A stretch of 64,000 nt of DNA from an uncultured Roseobacter sp. (GCA_947488305.1 CANKZM010000008.1:1-64000); one strand, 5' to 3'. Shown: positions 25,889 through 35,184, counted from the first letter of the stretch. A program made the numbers and translations. Notes: generated from the letters alone by a model not told the origin.

Positions 25889-27139
25889 TCAGACAAAATT
25901 GAACTCATCCATCTGTGGCATTGCCGCACCTGGGTCGGATGGATCGAAAATCGTGTCATACCCCATGTCTTCGAGCGAGGCGACAGACAGAGGTGACATT
26001 TCGGCTCCTGGGTTCAAGTACCCGGTCATCAACTCTGTCGTAAAGACTTCCTCGTCCCAGTGACCTCCTGCCGTTCCGGGGCCGCCATGGGTTTCCAAGG
26101 GGACGTCACGAATGTCGAGCGTATCAAGACCACGGCTGTCCAACTCGGCAATATAGGCTGCCACTGCATTTTCGCCGGTGAAAGCTAGATTGCCCTCCCC
26201 AACGGAACCCGATGTCAGACCATGGAAATTCCACATGGTTCCAAAGCCCAGCGTGTGCATCATCTCGTGCACCACGACGTTGGTGAAACTGCCGCCTTCG
26301 GACAACCATTCCGCATCGGCACGGTCAAATTCCATCAGGCCGCGGATTGGGATCCAGTCGTCCGGGGAGTTCTGATTGCGTGCCTGAGTGGGGCCAGCAC
26401 GACCCAGCACACCGCCCGTACCATCGATCGATAGCAGTTCAGCGGTAATTGTCAGGTCGTCGATCACGCTGCCATCGGCGAATCCAACGTCCTGAACATC
26501 CCCCACGATCAAGGTGGAGAGATACTCCGAGGCCGTGATAAAGGCGCCTTGCAGCTCGACCGACCAAGTGCCGATGAACTCGACCGTGATGTTGTACGCA
26601 CTCGTCACACCGTACGTCCCGAGACCCGATGTGTAGCTTGTGAGCGGTACAGGCTCGGGCTCGGGTTCCGGCTCGGGCTCTGGTTCAGGCTCTGGTTCTG
26701 GTTCGGGCTCGGGTTCAGGCTCTGGCTCTGGTTCGGGCTCGGGTTCTGGCTCAGGTTCCGGTTCTGGTTCAGGCTCTGGTTCGGGCTCGGGCTCGGGCCG
26801 ATACTTGTCGAGACGCTCTTCCCATTCCTCAGCCTTCTCTTCCCATTGCTCAGCTTTTTCTTCCCAACGATCCATTTTTTCTTCCCGTCGGGCATCTTGC
26901 TTTTCCCAACGCGCTTCAATCTTCTCTTTGCGGGCTTCCCAGCGCTCCTCAAAATCCTCTCGATGCCCAAAGCGATCTTCAAATCGCTCCCTCATTTCTT
27001 CAAGAATACCGGGCCGTGCGGCCTCCTGTTCGGCCCAGAGTGCTTTCTTCGCCTCCCAGCGTTCCTGGATCGCTTCCCAGCGTTCCTGCTTGGCTTCCCA
27101 ACGGGCTTTCAATCGTTCGTATTTGGATTGATTGGACAA
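25889..27139 (-). CDS. Leishmanolysin-like zinc metalloprotease with Trp-heptad coiled coil and Pro-Glu tract
   Basis: About 416 residues from a TTG at 27139, which has GGAGGG 7 bases ahead; an ATG at 27154 has no ribosome site. Counting from that ATG, residues 12-118 are a highly charged helix with Trp at 19, 26, 33, 40 and 97, 104, 111 (seven-residue spacing). Residues 120-168 are 24 Pro-Glu dipeptides. The protease domain follows, with HEMMH at 296-300, a third zinc His in GGHWDEE at 365 (65 residues after the second, as in gp63), and the Met-turn ELMTGY. No signal peptide is seen. The C-terminus (DEFNFV) resembles type I secretion tails. All catalytic residues are present. Confidence 0.85.
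   Translation of the reverse strand: MSNQSKYERLKARWEAKQERWEAIQERWEAKKALWAEQEAARPGILEEMRERFEDRFGHREDFEERWEARKEKIEARWEKQDARREEKMDRWEEKAEQWEEKAEEWEERLDKYRPEPEPEPEPEPEPEPEPEPEPEPEPEPEPEPEPEPEPEPEPEPEPEPEPVPLTSYTSGLGTYGVTSAYNITVEFIGTWSVELQGAFITASEYLSTLIVGDVQDVGFADGSVIDDLTITAELLSIDGTGGVLGRAGPTQARNQNSPDDWIPIRGLMEFDRADAEWLSEGGSFTNVVVHEMMHTLGFGTMWNFHGLTSGSVGEGNLAFTGENAVAAYIAELDSRGLDTLDIRDVPLETHGGPGTAGGHWDEEVFTTELMTGYLNPGAEMSPLSVASLEDMGYDTIFDPSDPGAAMPQMDEFNFV
26654..26797 (-). repeat. Hexanucleotide-like tract encoding 24 Pro-Glu dipeptides
   Basis: A 144-base tract of alternating Pro and Glu codons inside the metalloprotease gene. The codons vary (CCC, CCA, CCG, CCT with GAG, GAA), so it is not a perfect DNA microsatellite and is probably held by selection on protein. 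It would form a stiff extended spacer. Confidence 0.9.
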
Positions 27140-27154
27140 AAGGGTTCCCTCCAT

Positions 27155-27492
27155 ATGCGTGCAGGCATGACGGTAGTCGACGGGAAGCGCCGCAAATGTG
27201 GCGGCCCTACGGCACCCAGATGGAAGCCCTTTTCAAATCTATTTAAAGCCGCATCGAAAGCTGCCGGTCAGCCATTCGATGAGCCAGTCGAATTGAAGTG
27301 CAATTGCGGGTGCCGAGACAACTCAACACTGGTGGCCGGGATAGGGGGACGCAATATGGTGAGGGAAACACACCCATGACGCGACCCTTCCAAACGGATG
27401 GGATCGGGATGGTTCCGCCTGTTGCAGGTAGTGCGGTCAGCGTCCGATGTTGAGGGGGGCAGCGCCCGGCGGACCGGGCGTTGCTGCTATTA
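27155..27492. other. Intergenic stretch of 338 bases upstream of the metalloprotease
   Basis: No gene is visible here. It must hold the metalloprotease promoter (read leftwards) and the 3' end of the GMC operon. At its right end, 27459-27484 forms a long hairpin (CGCCCGG-CGGA-CCGGGCG with weaker flanking pairs), just downstream of the GMC dehydrogenase stop, which could end that transcript although no T run follows. Confidence 0.6.
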
Positions 27493-29064
27493 CTAAAGCG
27501 TGCCAGCGGCCATTTCATTGGCCAGGTGATCAGCCTGCCGGATGGCCAGCGCAACAATCGTGAGCGTCGGGTTCTCTGCCGCGCCCGTGGTGAATTGTGA
27601 CCCGTCCGAAATGAACAGGTTCGGGATGTCATGGGTCTGGCCCCATTTGTTCACGACCCCATCACGCGGGTTTTCTGACATGCGGTTTGTGCCGAGGTTG
27701 TGCGTGGAAGGATAAGGCGGAGTGGGGAACACCCGCGTCGCCCCCACGGCCTCGTAGACCGCAGCCCCTTGTTGATAGGCATGGTTGCGCATCGCAATGT
27801 CGTTCGGATGATCATCGAAATGCACATTGACCACGGGCAGACCAAACTGGTCTTTGACGTCCATGTTGAGTGTGACGCGGTTGGTTTCCTGTGGCATATC
27901 CTCGCCCACAATCCACATCCCCGCCATGTTCTCATAGGAGTCGAGCGCCGAAGTGAACTCTCGCCCCCAGGCCCCCGGATCAAGGAAAGCAGCCATGAAG
28001 GGCAGGCCCAAGCCAAGAGTTTCAAGCTCGTAGCCACCGACGAACCCGCGACTTGGATCATGGCGAGCCTCGTCCTGAATGATGCCCGCCATTGTTGTGC
28101 CGCGCCACATTTTTAACGGCTGCTCGAAGGTCGCATAGACGGACCCGGTCATGTGTCGCATGTAGTTGCGACCCACCTGACCGGAACTGTTGGCCAAACC
28201 ATCCGGGAACATGGAAGACGCTGAATTCAGCAGCATCCTTGGGCTTTCAAACGAGTTCCCTGCGACGCAAACCACGCGGGCTTTTTGCATCTGCAGGTTG
28301 CCGTCCTTGTCGAAATATTCGACGCCCGTCACCTTACCTTCGTCGTTGTGCAGAATCCGCGCGACATGAGACTGCGGGCGTACTTCCAGATTGCCTGTTG
28401 CCTCGCCCTCCGGGATGTCGACGTAACCGGCGGACCACTTGGCTCCCCACTTGCAGCCTTGGAAACAGAAACCTGTCTGCTGGCACATGCTCCTGTCGCG
28501 ATTCTCGTCCGAATTGATCGCCATTCGACCCGTGTGCACCTGTTCGTATCCAAGAGCTTTCGCGCCCTTTTCGAACACAAGATAGTTGTTGTTACCGGGC
28601 AGACCGGGCCTGTCACCGGTGCGTGTTACACCCAGTTTGTCTTCGGCCTTGGTGTACCACGGGTCCATCTCGGCGGCGTCAATCGGCCAGTCGAGCAGCG
28701 ATGCGCCCTGCACGTCGCCATAGGTCGTCGCCGCCTTCCATTCATGTTCCTGAAACCGCAGGCTCGCACCCGCCCAGTGCTGGGTCGTGCCCCCTACCGA
28801 CTTTACGATCCAGGCAGGCAGGCCCGAGAAATCCTTGGCCACACGCCAATCGCCGGATGTCGTACGCGGATCAAGCCAGGCCAACTGCCCAAAGCTCTCC
28901 CATTCATCGTTGATGAAGTCTTCGGGCAAATGCCGCCCGCCCGCCTCGAGCGCAACAACGCTCACGCCCTTCTGCGCCAGTTCGTTGGCCAATACGCCCC
29001 CGCCTGCGCCGGTTCCGATTACGACAACAACACTGTCGTCGGTGAGATCAAAAGGTGCCGTCAT
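27493..29064 (-). CDS. GMC-family oxidoreductase, large flavin subunit of a gluconate 2-dehydrogenase-type enzyme
   Basis: 523 residues. The FAD motif is VIGTGAGGGVLANELAQKG with ALEAGG at the strand end. The middle holds CQQTGFCFQGCKWGAKWSAG, a Cys-rich stretch, and the C-terminal block has THNLGTNRM, SDGSQFTTGAAENPTLTIVA, placing it with membrane sugar-acid and alcohol dehydrogenases. The small subunit gene is 15 bases upstream. In gluconate dehydrogenase, a third cytochrome c subunit passes electrons onward; none is encoded here. The large subunit has no signal peptide and would be exported with its Tat-signalled partner. Substrate unknown. Confidence 0.85.
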   Translation of the reverse strand: MTAPFDLTDDSVVVVIGTGAGGGVLANELAQKGVSVVALEAGGRHLPEDFINDEWESFGQLAWLDPRTTSGDWRVAKDFSGLPAWIVKSVGGTTQHWAGASLRFQEHEWKAATTYGDVQGASLLDWPIDAAEMDPWYTKAEDKLGVTRTGDRPGLPGNNNYLVFEKGAKALGYEQVHTGRMAINSDENRDRSMCQQTGFCFQGCKWGAKWSAGYVDIPEGEATGNLEVRPQSHVARILHNDEGKVTGVEYFDKDGNLQMQKARVVCVAGNSFESPRMLLNSASSMFPDGLANSSGQVGRNYMRHMTGSVYATFEQPLKMWRGTTMAGIIQDEARHDPSRGFVGGYELETLGLGLPFMAAFLDPGAWGREFTSALDSYENMAGMWIVGEDMPQETNRVTLNMDVKDQFGLPVVNVHFDDHPNDIAMRNHAYQQGAAVYEAVGATRVFPTPPYPSTHNLGTNRMSENPRDGVVNKWGQTHDIPNLFISDGSQFTTGAAENPTLTIVALAIRQADHLANEMAAGTL

Positions 29065-29079
29065 GGTGCCGTCTCCCCC

Positions 29080-29604
29080 TTAAAGCCAGTTGATGTCGTT
29101 GAAGCCGCGGTCGATGTAACCGCCTTGCGAAAAGGATTCGCCTTCGTATCCGAAGATCGGCCAGACCGCTTTCTGGTTATAGAGCCCGGTCACAAGCCCG
29201 CCGCGCACCTGCTGGAAGAATGCGCTGTCTTCCATACCGCGCAGGATATCGACACGATCTCGTTCCCAGCCCGTCGCCAGGTAGCTGTCAAAGCCTTTGC
29301 CTTGAGCGGCTGCATTCAATGCGGCGATACCTGCTTCGACACCTTCAGCCGCCTCGGCAGAGTCGTACCCTTTGACGGCGGTGACGTAGAATTCATCGCC
29401 AACCTTGTCATGCGGATAAATATCTCGTGCCATTTGCACCAGTGTCGCAAACGTCTCGGGTTTCAGCGCGGCTGTCTCCATCGCCCAGGCCGCATTTGGC
29501 GCCGCGACAAAACCTGCACCTACAACGAATGATGCACTGGCGGCTGTCGCTCTTGACAGTAGCGCGCGCCGGGTCAGCCCTTTGGGGCTTTTTGTTTTTT
29601 CCAT
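29080..29604 (-). CDS. Gluconate 2-dehydrogenase subunit 3-like small subunit with Tat signal
   Basis: 174 residues. The N-terminus is a twin-arginine signal: TRRALLSRA, then a long Ala-rich hydrophobic stretch and cut near AWA-ME. The rest matches the gamma subunit that chaperones and exports the flavin subunit of gluconate-dehydrogenase-type enzymes. I chose ATG 29604 because GGAGG stands 6 bases ahead of it and the Tat signal begins shortly after; an in-frame start at 29664 would put 20 odd residues before the signal. It is first in the pair and co-transcribed with the GMC gene. Confidence 0.82.
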   Translation of the reverse strand: MEKTKSPKGLTRRALLSRATAASASFVVGAGFVAAPNAAWAMETAALKPETFATLVQMARDIYPHDKVGDEFYVTAVKGYDSAEAAEGVEAGIAALNAAAQGKGFDSYLATGWERDRVDILRGMEDSAFFQQVRGGLVTGLYNQKAVWPIFGYEGESFSQGGYIDRGFNDINWL

Positions 29605-29623
29605 TTTTTCCTCCCTGGAAATA

Positions 29624-30019
29624 TCACTGATAGCGGCCTGCACGTTGCAGAACCTCGATCTCATACCCGTCCGGGTCGGTCACAAAGAAAAACCGGGCGA
29701 TGACGTCACCATCCGGCGCAAATGCAACCAGCTTGCGGGGGGCGAGACCTTCTGCCTCGAACCGCGCATGTTCGGCATCAACGTCATCAACCGAGACAGC
29801 AAAATGGCCATAGCCATTGCCATGCTCATAGGCGTCAGTCTGACCCTTGTTGACGGTCAGTTCCAATTCGAAACCGCTTTCAGCGTTGCTGAGATAGACG
29901 AGTGTGAAGTTCGAAAAGTCGAGACGGTCTGCGATCTTGAGCCCGAAAGCCTTGTCGTAGAATGCCACTGACCGCGCCTCGTCCAATACGCGGATCATCG
30001 AGTGTATTGCTTTCGCCAA
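29624..30019 (-). CDS. Glyoxalase/VOC-fold protein (lactoylglutathione lyase-like)
   Basis: 131 residues, a single-domain member of the glyoxalase I family. It opens with AIHSMIRVLDEARSVAFYDKAFGLK, with the first metal His in HSMIRV, the GYGHFAVSVDD segment giving a second, and Glu residues in FELELTV and YEIEVLQ. These four ligands match glyoxalase I, which turns the methylglyoxal-glutathione hemithioacetal into lactoylglutathione. It lies 19 bases upstream of the GMC small subunit, perhaps in the same transcript. Other VOC functions are possible. Confidence 0.85.
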   Translation of the reverse strand: MAKAIHSMIRVLDEARSVAFYDKAFGLKIADRLDFSNFTLVYLSNAESGFELELTVNKGQTDAYEHGNGYGHFAVSVDDVDAEHARFEAEGLAPRKLVAFAPDGDVIARFFFVTDPDGYEIEVLQRAGRYQ

Positions 30020-30125
30020 AGCGCCCTCCTCTTTTCATCAGAGGTTCAGGCTACAGGCGACGGTGCCGGGCGCGGGTAGTACTCAACTACTACGCATATC
30101 GGATTTTGCAGGTATCCCGCTCGTT

Positions 30126-30419
30126 CTACTCTGCAGCAATCGGTTTGGCGGCTTCTGGCGCTGTCAATTCCATGAATTTCAGGCAAGCACAGCGGAGAAG
30201 CGAGGTGAAATTCTCAGGTTCGCCTCTCAATTCCAATACCTCGGCATGCAGTTTCGAAATGAAGATGGGCGTACTCATCCCATCGTTCTCGGCGATTTGG
30301 TCAAGGACCTGCCAGAATGCCGTTTCCAGACGTATGCTGGTACTTTGACCATTGATACGGATGCGTCTTGTCACCCCGGCATACCGTTCCGGGTCCTGAC
30401 CAGCGAAAACCTCGCACAT
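30126..30419 (-). CDS. Ribbon-helix-helix regulator (RHH_4 family)
   Basis: 97 residues. VTRRIRINGQSTSIRLETAF forms the ribbon and first helix, and the rest makes the second helix (FWQVLDQIAENDGMSTPIFIS). The family is widespread in alphaproteobacteria and its targets are mostly unknown. ATG 30419 follows GGGAGGAA by six or seven bases; an upstream in-frame ATG has no such site. It diverges from the FMO gene across 292 bases of DNA in which I see no further gene; a CATAAT hexamer at 30695 could be a -10 box for the FMO gene. Confidence 0.75.
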   Translation of the reverse strand: MCEVFAGQDPERYAGVTRRIRINGQSTSIRLETAFWQVLDQIAENDGMSTPIFISKLHAEVLELRGEPENFTSLLRCACLKFMELTAPEAAKPIAAE

Positions 30420-30711
30420 GGAACTTCCTCCCTTTTGTTTTGGAAGCATTGTGCATCAAACCGTCAGAGCTTGCACCCCTTTTGGTCGACAGGCAGCTGC
30501 CCGGACGTTCACGTTCAGCCCGCAAATATCCGAACAACGGGCCTCAAGTCTGTTTCGACCAGCGGGGCACGTATGGACTGGGCGATCGCAACGCGCAGCT
30601 GTCCAATGCAACTTTCGGCTCACTTGCAATGCAAAGGTCTCCAAGCTTAGGCTGAACAAAATCAAAAAGACCACCTAGGGAAAATTTAGTCCGACATAAT
30701 GGGAAATTGAC

Positions 30712-32511
30712 ATGCTTGATACCTCCACGAATGACGCCGTGACAGAAGTACTGGACGCGCTGGATAACGCGCTGACCCGCGCTGATATCGATGCAGCAGC
30801 GAACCTTTTCACCGAAGACAGCTATTGGCGCGATCTCGTTTCCTTCACCTGGAATATCAAAACGATGGAAGGCCGCGACGCCATTGCCGACATGCTTTCC
30901 TCGCAGCTTGAGTCGGTCGCACCCAGCAACTGGAAGATTGCCGATGGGGAGACCGCGACCGAGGACGGAGGGATCACCACTGCTTGGATTTCCTTTGAGA
31001 CAGGCGTATCCCGCGGGTACGGCCTGATCCGACTGCGCGACGGGCTGATCTGGACGTTGCTGACATCCATGGTTGAACTGAAGGGCCATGAGGAGCCGCT
31101 GGGCATGGAGCGCCCGATGGGCGCGAAACACGGCGCAGGCAAGCACCGACCGACATGGAAAGAAGAACGCGAAAAAGAGGCGTCCGAGCTGGGTTACAAA
31201 ACGCAACCCTACACGGTCATAATTGGTGGAGGCCAAGGCGGCATCGCGCTCGGTGCGCGGTTACGTCAGCTGGGTGTGCCAACAATTATCGTCGAGAAAA
31301 ACGAACGCCCTGGCGACAGTTGGCGCAACAGGTACAAGTCTCTCTGCCTGCATGACCCGGTATGGTACGACCACCTGCCCTACCTGCCTTTCCCGCCGAA
31401 TTGGCCTGTTTTTGCGCCCAAGGACAAGATCGGCGACTGGCTCGAAATGTATACGAAAATCATGGAGTTGAACTACTGGACGCGTAGCACCTGCCAAAGT
31501 GCCAGCTATGATGAAGGCACAAAAGAGTGGACAGTTACGGTCGATCGCGACGGCGAAACGGTTGTGCTGAAGCCCAAACAACTGATTTTCGCCACCGGCA
31601 TGTCCGCCAAACCGAATATGCCCAATCTACCTGGCATGGACAAATTCAAAGGCGACCAGCATCACAGTTCCCAACACCCCGGACCAGATGCGTATAAAGG
31701 GAAGAAAGCTGTTGTTGTCGGGTCAAACAACTCCTCGCACGACATCTGCGCGGCACTTTGGGAGGGCGATGTAGATGTGACGATGGTGCAGCGCTCCACG
31801 ACCCATATCGTACGTTCTGAGCCTTTGATGGAAATAGGATTGGGCGATCTCTACTCCGAGCGCGCAGTTGCCGCGGGCATGACAACGAACAAGGCCGATA
31901 TGATCTTTGCATCGCTGCCCTATGCGATCCTGCATGAGTTCCAGATTCCGGTTTACGACAAGATCAAGGAAGTAGACGCGGACTTCTATGCAGGCCTCGA
32001 AAAGGCCGGGTTCAAGCTTGACTGGGGCGCCGACGGTTCCGGCCTGTTCATGAAGTATCTGCGGCGAGGCTCCGGTTACTATATTGATGTTGGTGCCAGC
32101 CAACTGATCATTGATGGCGAGATCAAGCTCGCACACGGTCAGGTCACGGAAGTTGTCGAAGACGGCGTCATTCTCGACGATGGCACCAAGCTGGAGGCGG
32201 ATCTGATCGTCTATGCCACCGGGTATGGCTCCATGAACGGCTGGGTCGCCGATCTGGTCGATCAGGAAACCGCGGATAAAGTCGGCAAAGTCTGGGGTCT
32301 GGGGTCAGATACGCCCAAAGATCCGGGGCCCTGGGAGGGCGAGCAGAGAAACATGTGGAAACCGACGCAGCAGGAAGCCCTGTGGTTCCACGGTGGCAAT
32401 CTGCACCAATCCCGCCACTACTCGCAGTTCCTGTCCTTACAGATCAAGGCGCGGATGGAAGGCATTCCAACGCCGGTCTACGGCCTGCAGGAAAGCCATC
32501 ACACGTCATGA
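30712..32511 (+). CDS. Flavin-containing monooxygenase-type enzyme with N-terminal NTF2-like domain
   Basis: 599 residues in two parts. Residues 5-130 resemble a SnoaL/NTF2-like domain (ALTRADIDAAANLFTEDSYWRDLVSFTW in two blocks). From residue 170 a FAD Rossmann motif VIIGGGQGGIALGARLRQLG leads the FMO core, with WRNRYKSLCLHDPVWYDHLPY, an FMO-like FKGDQHHSSQHP and a second nucleotide motif VVVGSNNSSHDI (weak in its glycines). It would hydroxylate a small N-, S- or keto-compound with NADPH. It stands alone, divergent from the RHH gene, and a hairpin terminator follows its stop. Confidence 0.83.
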   Translation: MLDTSTNDAVTEVLDALDNALTRADIDAAANLFTEDSYWRDLVSFTWNIKTMEGRDAIADMLSSQLESVAPSNWKIADGETATEDGGITTAWISFETGVSRGYGLIRLRDGLIWTLLTSMVELKGHEEPLGMERPMGAKHGAGKHRPTWKEEREKEASELGYKTQPYTVIIGGGQGGIALGARLRQLGVPTIIVEKNERPGDSWRNRYKSLCLHDPVWYDHLPYLPFPPNWPVFAPKDKIGDWLEMYTKIMELNYWTRSTCQSASYDEGTKEWTVTVDRDGETVVLKPKQLIFATGMSAKPNMPNLPGMDKFKGDQHHSSQHPGPDAYKGKKAVVVGSNNSSHDICAALWEGDVDVTMVQRSTTHIVRSEPLMEIGLGDLYSERAVAAGMTTNKADMIFASLPYAILHEFQIPVYDKIKEVDADFYAGLEKAGFKLDWGADGSGLFMKYLRRGSGYYIDVGASQLIIDGEIKLAHGQVTEVVEDGVILDDGTKLEADLIVYATGYGSMNGWVADLVDQETADKVGKVWGLGSDTPKDPGPWEGEQRNMWKPTQQEALWFHGGNLHQSRHYSQFLSLQIKARMEGIPTPVYGLQESHHTS

Positions 32512-32517
32512 GTTTCA

Positions 32518-32539
32518 GGGCCTCGCTAACGCGGGGCCC
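32518..32539 (+). terminator. Hairpin terminator between convergent FMO and ribokinase genes
   Basis: GGGCCTCGC-TAAC-GCGGGGCCC pairs over nine positions with one G-T pair and a 4-base loop, followed by ATTCTTTT. It lies between the stops of the two convergent genes and may serve both. Confidence 0.75.
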
Positions 32540-32546
32540 ATTCTTT

Positions 32547-33461
32547 TCAGCCCGGGGATTTCATCAAGGCATCGACGGTCGCACGGTCCGGCATCGACGG
32601 CGCTGTGCCCGGTTTCGTAACAGAAATCCCCGCCGTGGCACACCCGTAACGCGCAGCCTCCACCGCTGAGCACCCTTCAGCGAGCGCTGCCGCAAAGCCG
32701 CCATTGAACGCATCACCAGCGCCTGTTGTCTCGACCACTGAGCCTGCGGAAACCGCGGGTATCATCCCATGATCAAAAAGATACGCGCCCTGCTCCCCCA
32801 TCGTGATGATCGGCGTCTGAACACCAAGCTCCCGGAAGGCAAGACAGGCCTTTTGCGCATCCGCTTGGTTCTGAACCGCAACGCCGGTCAATGCCTCACA
32901 TTCCGTTTCGTTGGGTGTCACGTAGTCACAAAGCGCAAGCATGCCATCCGGCAATTCTGCTGCTGGGGCCGGATTCAGAACCGTTGTCACACCTGCTTCT
33001 TTCGCAATCGACAGACCGCGCAGGGCTGCTGCCATCGGCTGTTCCAACTGCGTGATGAACACATCTGCGCTCGCGATCAATTCGGCCTGCGCGTCGATAT
33101 CGGATGGGCTGATCAGGGTCGCCGCACCCGGCGAGACAATGATCGCGTTGTTACCTGTTGCCTCCTCGATGAAGATATATGCAGCGCCCGTATAGGTATC
33201 GGAGCTTTGCTGCACATGGGGGATGACCCCTGCGTTCTCCCAGGTATTGAGCGCCAACTTGCCAAAATCGTCCTTGCCCAGCCGAGAGATCATGTGGGTC
33301 TCAGCGCCCATGCGCGCGGCGGCCACAGCCTGGTTCGACCCTTTGCCTCCCGGTCCCAAGGCGAAAGAATTCCCCATGATCGTTTCCCCCATCACCGGCA
33401 TTCGATCCGCGCGATAGGCGGTATCGGCGACGAAGACACCCAAAACGACAACCTTTCCCAT
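32547..33461 (-). CDS. rbsK: Ribokinase (PfkB family)
   Basis: 304 residues. The entry VVVLGVFVADTAYRADRMPVMG, the GPGGKGSNQAVAAARMGA substrate motif and the catalytic TTGAGDAFNGGFAAAL motif are all present, as in E. coli RbsK. It phosphorylates ribose or a related pentose. It shares an operon with the mutarotase gene (2 bases apart) and an ABC ATPase gene. The substrate is likely whatever that transporter imports; deoxyribose or another pentose is possible. Confidence 0.85.
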   Translation of the reverse strand: MGKVVVLGVFVADTAYRADRMPVMGETIMGNSFALGPGGKGSNQAVAAARMGAETHMISRLGKDDFGKLALNTWENAGVIPHVQQSSDTYTGAAYIFIEEATGNNAIIVSPGAATLISPSDIDAQAELIASADVFITQLEQPMAAALRGLSIAKEAGVTTVLNPAPAAELPDGMLALCDYVTPNETECEALTGVAVQNQADAQKACLAFRELGVQTPIITMGEQGAYLFDHGMIPAVSAGSVVETTGAGDAFNGGFAAALAEGCSAVEAARYGCATAGISVTKPGTAPSMPDRATVDALMKSPG

Positions 33462-33463
33462 GA

Positions 33464-33910
33464 TTAGCCCTCGTCCGGCGGTACAACACCCTTGCGAAAG
33501 GCAAAGCAGCCGTAAAACCTTCGCTCCCCCGTCTGAATGACCGCGTAGGCTTTCTTCGACCGGTCATAGAAGTCATAGCGCTCGACGCTGATCATCTGGG
33601 GGCCACCTACGGCGGTCACCTCGGCTTGCATCTCCTCCATGACGGGCAGAATGGTGTCAGGTTCGCCAACCACTTCCATGCGGGCTGCGGCGTCATCAAC
33701 GAATGTGTCGATCGGGTAGACCGACAAGACGGCCCGCGCAACTTCGGCCGCAGGACGGTCGATCCGCAGAACCTTTCCCAGCACCGTCTCTCGCGCGACA
33801 CTATCGGACGGGAAATTCGTATCTGCGATGATCAAGTCATCGCCGTGCCCCATCGCGCGCAGCGTATACAGCACATCAGCGTTCAGAATTGGATCAATGC
33901 CCTTCAGCAT
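33464..33910 (-). CDS. RbsD/FucU family sugar mutarotase
   Basis: 148 residues. MLKGIDPILNADVLYTLRAMGHGDDLIIADTNFP (two joined motifs, with the catalytic-region His and Asp) and the C-terminal FYDRSKKAYAVIQTGERRFYG match the FucU branch, which interconverts anomers of L-fucose and also ribose. RbsD is somewhat shorter. It would feed the correct anomer to the adjacent kinase or to the aldose dehydrogenase at 42921. Two bases separate it from rbsK and 21 from the ABC ATPase. Confidence 0.85.
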   Translation of the reverse strand: MLKGIDPILNADVLYTLRAMGHGDDLIIADTNFPSDSVARETVLGKVLRIDRPAAEVARAVLSVYPIDTFVDDAAARMEVVGEPDTILPVMEEMQAEVTAVGGPQMISVERYDFYDRSKKAYAVIQTGERRFYGCFAFRKGVVPPDEG

Positions 33911-33931
33911 ATGGACCTCCCCTTTTGAATA

Positions 33932-34966
33932 TCAGAGACGCGCGCCCGTGCTTGCGTCGAATAGGTGAATATGCGCGGGATCAGGCTTGAGGTGAATGGT
34001 CTCACCTGCCTCAAAGGCATGACGTTCGCGGAACACAGCCGTTACGTCCTGTCCCTCGAACTTCAGAAAAACCATCGTTTCAGAGCCCGTCGGTTCCACC
34101 ACCTTTACCTGCATCGGCAAACCCTCCTGCGACAGAACCAGATGTTCTGGCCGGATACCCAGCTTGACCATTCCGGTTCCAGCGGGCGCGTCGAACAGCT
34201 GACCCGACACGCTTACTTTGCCCTCCGAAAGCTCCGCCGTCAGGAGGTTCATCGATGGCGCGCCGATGAATGTTGCGACAAACTCATTTGCCGGATTGTC
34301 ATAAAGCTCAAGCGGCGAACCGATTTGTTCGATCCGGCCACTTTGCATGACGACGATCCGGTCTGCCAAGGTCATTGCCTCGATCTGATCGTGCGTTACG
34401 AAGACCGTTGTTGTTTTCAGGCGCTGGTGGAGTTCCTTTATCTCTGTGCGCATTTGAATGCGCAATTTCGCATCCAGGTTTGAAAGGGGTTCATCAAACA
34501 GGAAAACCTGTGGATCACGAACGATGGCGCGGCCCATCGCGACGCGCTGGCGTTGTCCGCCTGACAAATGCCGTGGCTTTCGGTCGAGATACTCTGTCAG
34601 ACTCAAGATCTCTGCAGCCTCTTTCACGCGGCGATCAATCTCTGCCTTGTTCACCTTGGCGACCTTCAGCGCAAAGCCCATGTTTTCAGCGACCGATTTA
34701 TGCGGGTAAAGCGCATAGGTCTGAAAAACCATTGCGATGTCGCGTTCCGACGGTGGCAGGTTGTTTACCACGCGGTCCCCAATGGCAATCGTACCGCCGT
34801 TGATTGGTTCCAATCCGGCGATCATGCGAAGCAAGGTAGACTTGCCGCACCCGGACGGTCCTACCAAGGCCACAAACTCGCCGTCGGCAATATCGACATT
34901 CAAGCCATGTATGACCTCCGTCGCCCCGTAGGATTTTCGGATTTCCTGTATTCTTACATCCGCCAT
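33932..34966 (-). CDS. Sugar ABC transporter ATP-binding protein (UgpC/MalK family)
   Basis: 344 residues. Walker A is [18 protein letters not shown], the signature is [19 protein letters not shown] and Walker B is [12 protein letters not shown], followed by the switch His in [14 protein letters not shown]. The last 100 residues form the OB-fold regulatory domain of the MalK branch. It leads the minus-strand trio with the mutarotase and ribokinase. It is divergent from the binding-protein gene and would energise the permeases at 37346 and 38446. Relatives often serve several transporters. Confidence 0.88.
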   Translation of the reverse strand: MADVRIQEIRKSYGATEVIHGLNVDIADGEFVALVGPSGCGKSTLLRMIAGLEPINGGTIAIGDRVVNNLPPSERDIAMVFQTYALYPHKSVAENMGFALKVAKVNKAEIDRRVKEAAEILSLTEYLDRKPRHLSGGQRQRVAMGRAIVRDPQVFLFDEPLSNLDAKLRIQMRTEIKELHQRLKTTTVFVTHDQIEAMTLADRIVVMQSGRIEQIGSPLELYDNPANEFVATFIGAPSMNLLTAELSEGKVSVSGQLFDAPAGTGMVKLGIRPEHLVLSQEGLPMQVKVVEPTGSETMVFLKFEGQDVTAVFRERHAFEAGETIHLKPDPAHIHLFDASTGARL

Positions 34967-35044
34967 GAAGCGACTTCCCCCACCCTTCGACCCCGAATGC
35001 TAGACAATGGCATCTGCGCTGTCCACGCCATCAAACGGCTTTTG

Positions 35045-35072
35045 TTGACTCAAGGTCAATAAGGTTCATACT
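35045..35072 (+). promoter_or_regulatory. Candidate promoter with overlapping inverted repeat upstream of sugar binding protein
   Basis: TTGACT at 35045-35050 and CATACT at 35067-35072 are 16 bases apart, a fair sigma-70-type pair. The -35 box lies inside TTGAC-TCAAG-GTCAA, a 5+5 inverted repeat that could be an operator. It is about 110 bases ahead of the binding protein start, in the divergent gap. Weak prediction. Confidence 0.35.
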
Positions 35073-35184
35073 AATTCTTTAAGTGGGTGACTTTAGGGTG
35101 CAGATTGTTCAAATTACGGAAGAATTTCTGTGTCTGGCATGCTCTCACTTTTACAAAAATGAATAGTGTCTTGGGAGGATGCAC

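Noticed and set aside
26549-27379. Long plus-strand open frames rich in Gly-Ser or Leu-Gly-Phe over the metalloprotease gene
   Set aside because: They are antisense images of the Pro-Glu codons and the charged helix. The minus-strand gene has intact protease motifs and a ribosome site.
28285-29532. 415-codon plus-strand open frame
   Set aside because: It is antisense to the GMC dehydrogenase subunits, whose FAD and Tat motifs fix the coding strand.
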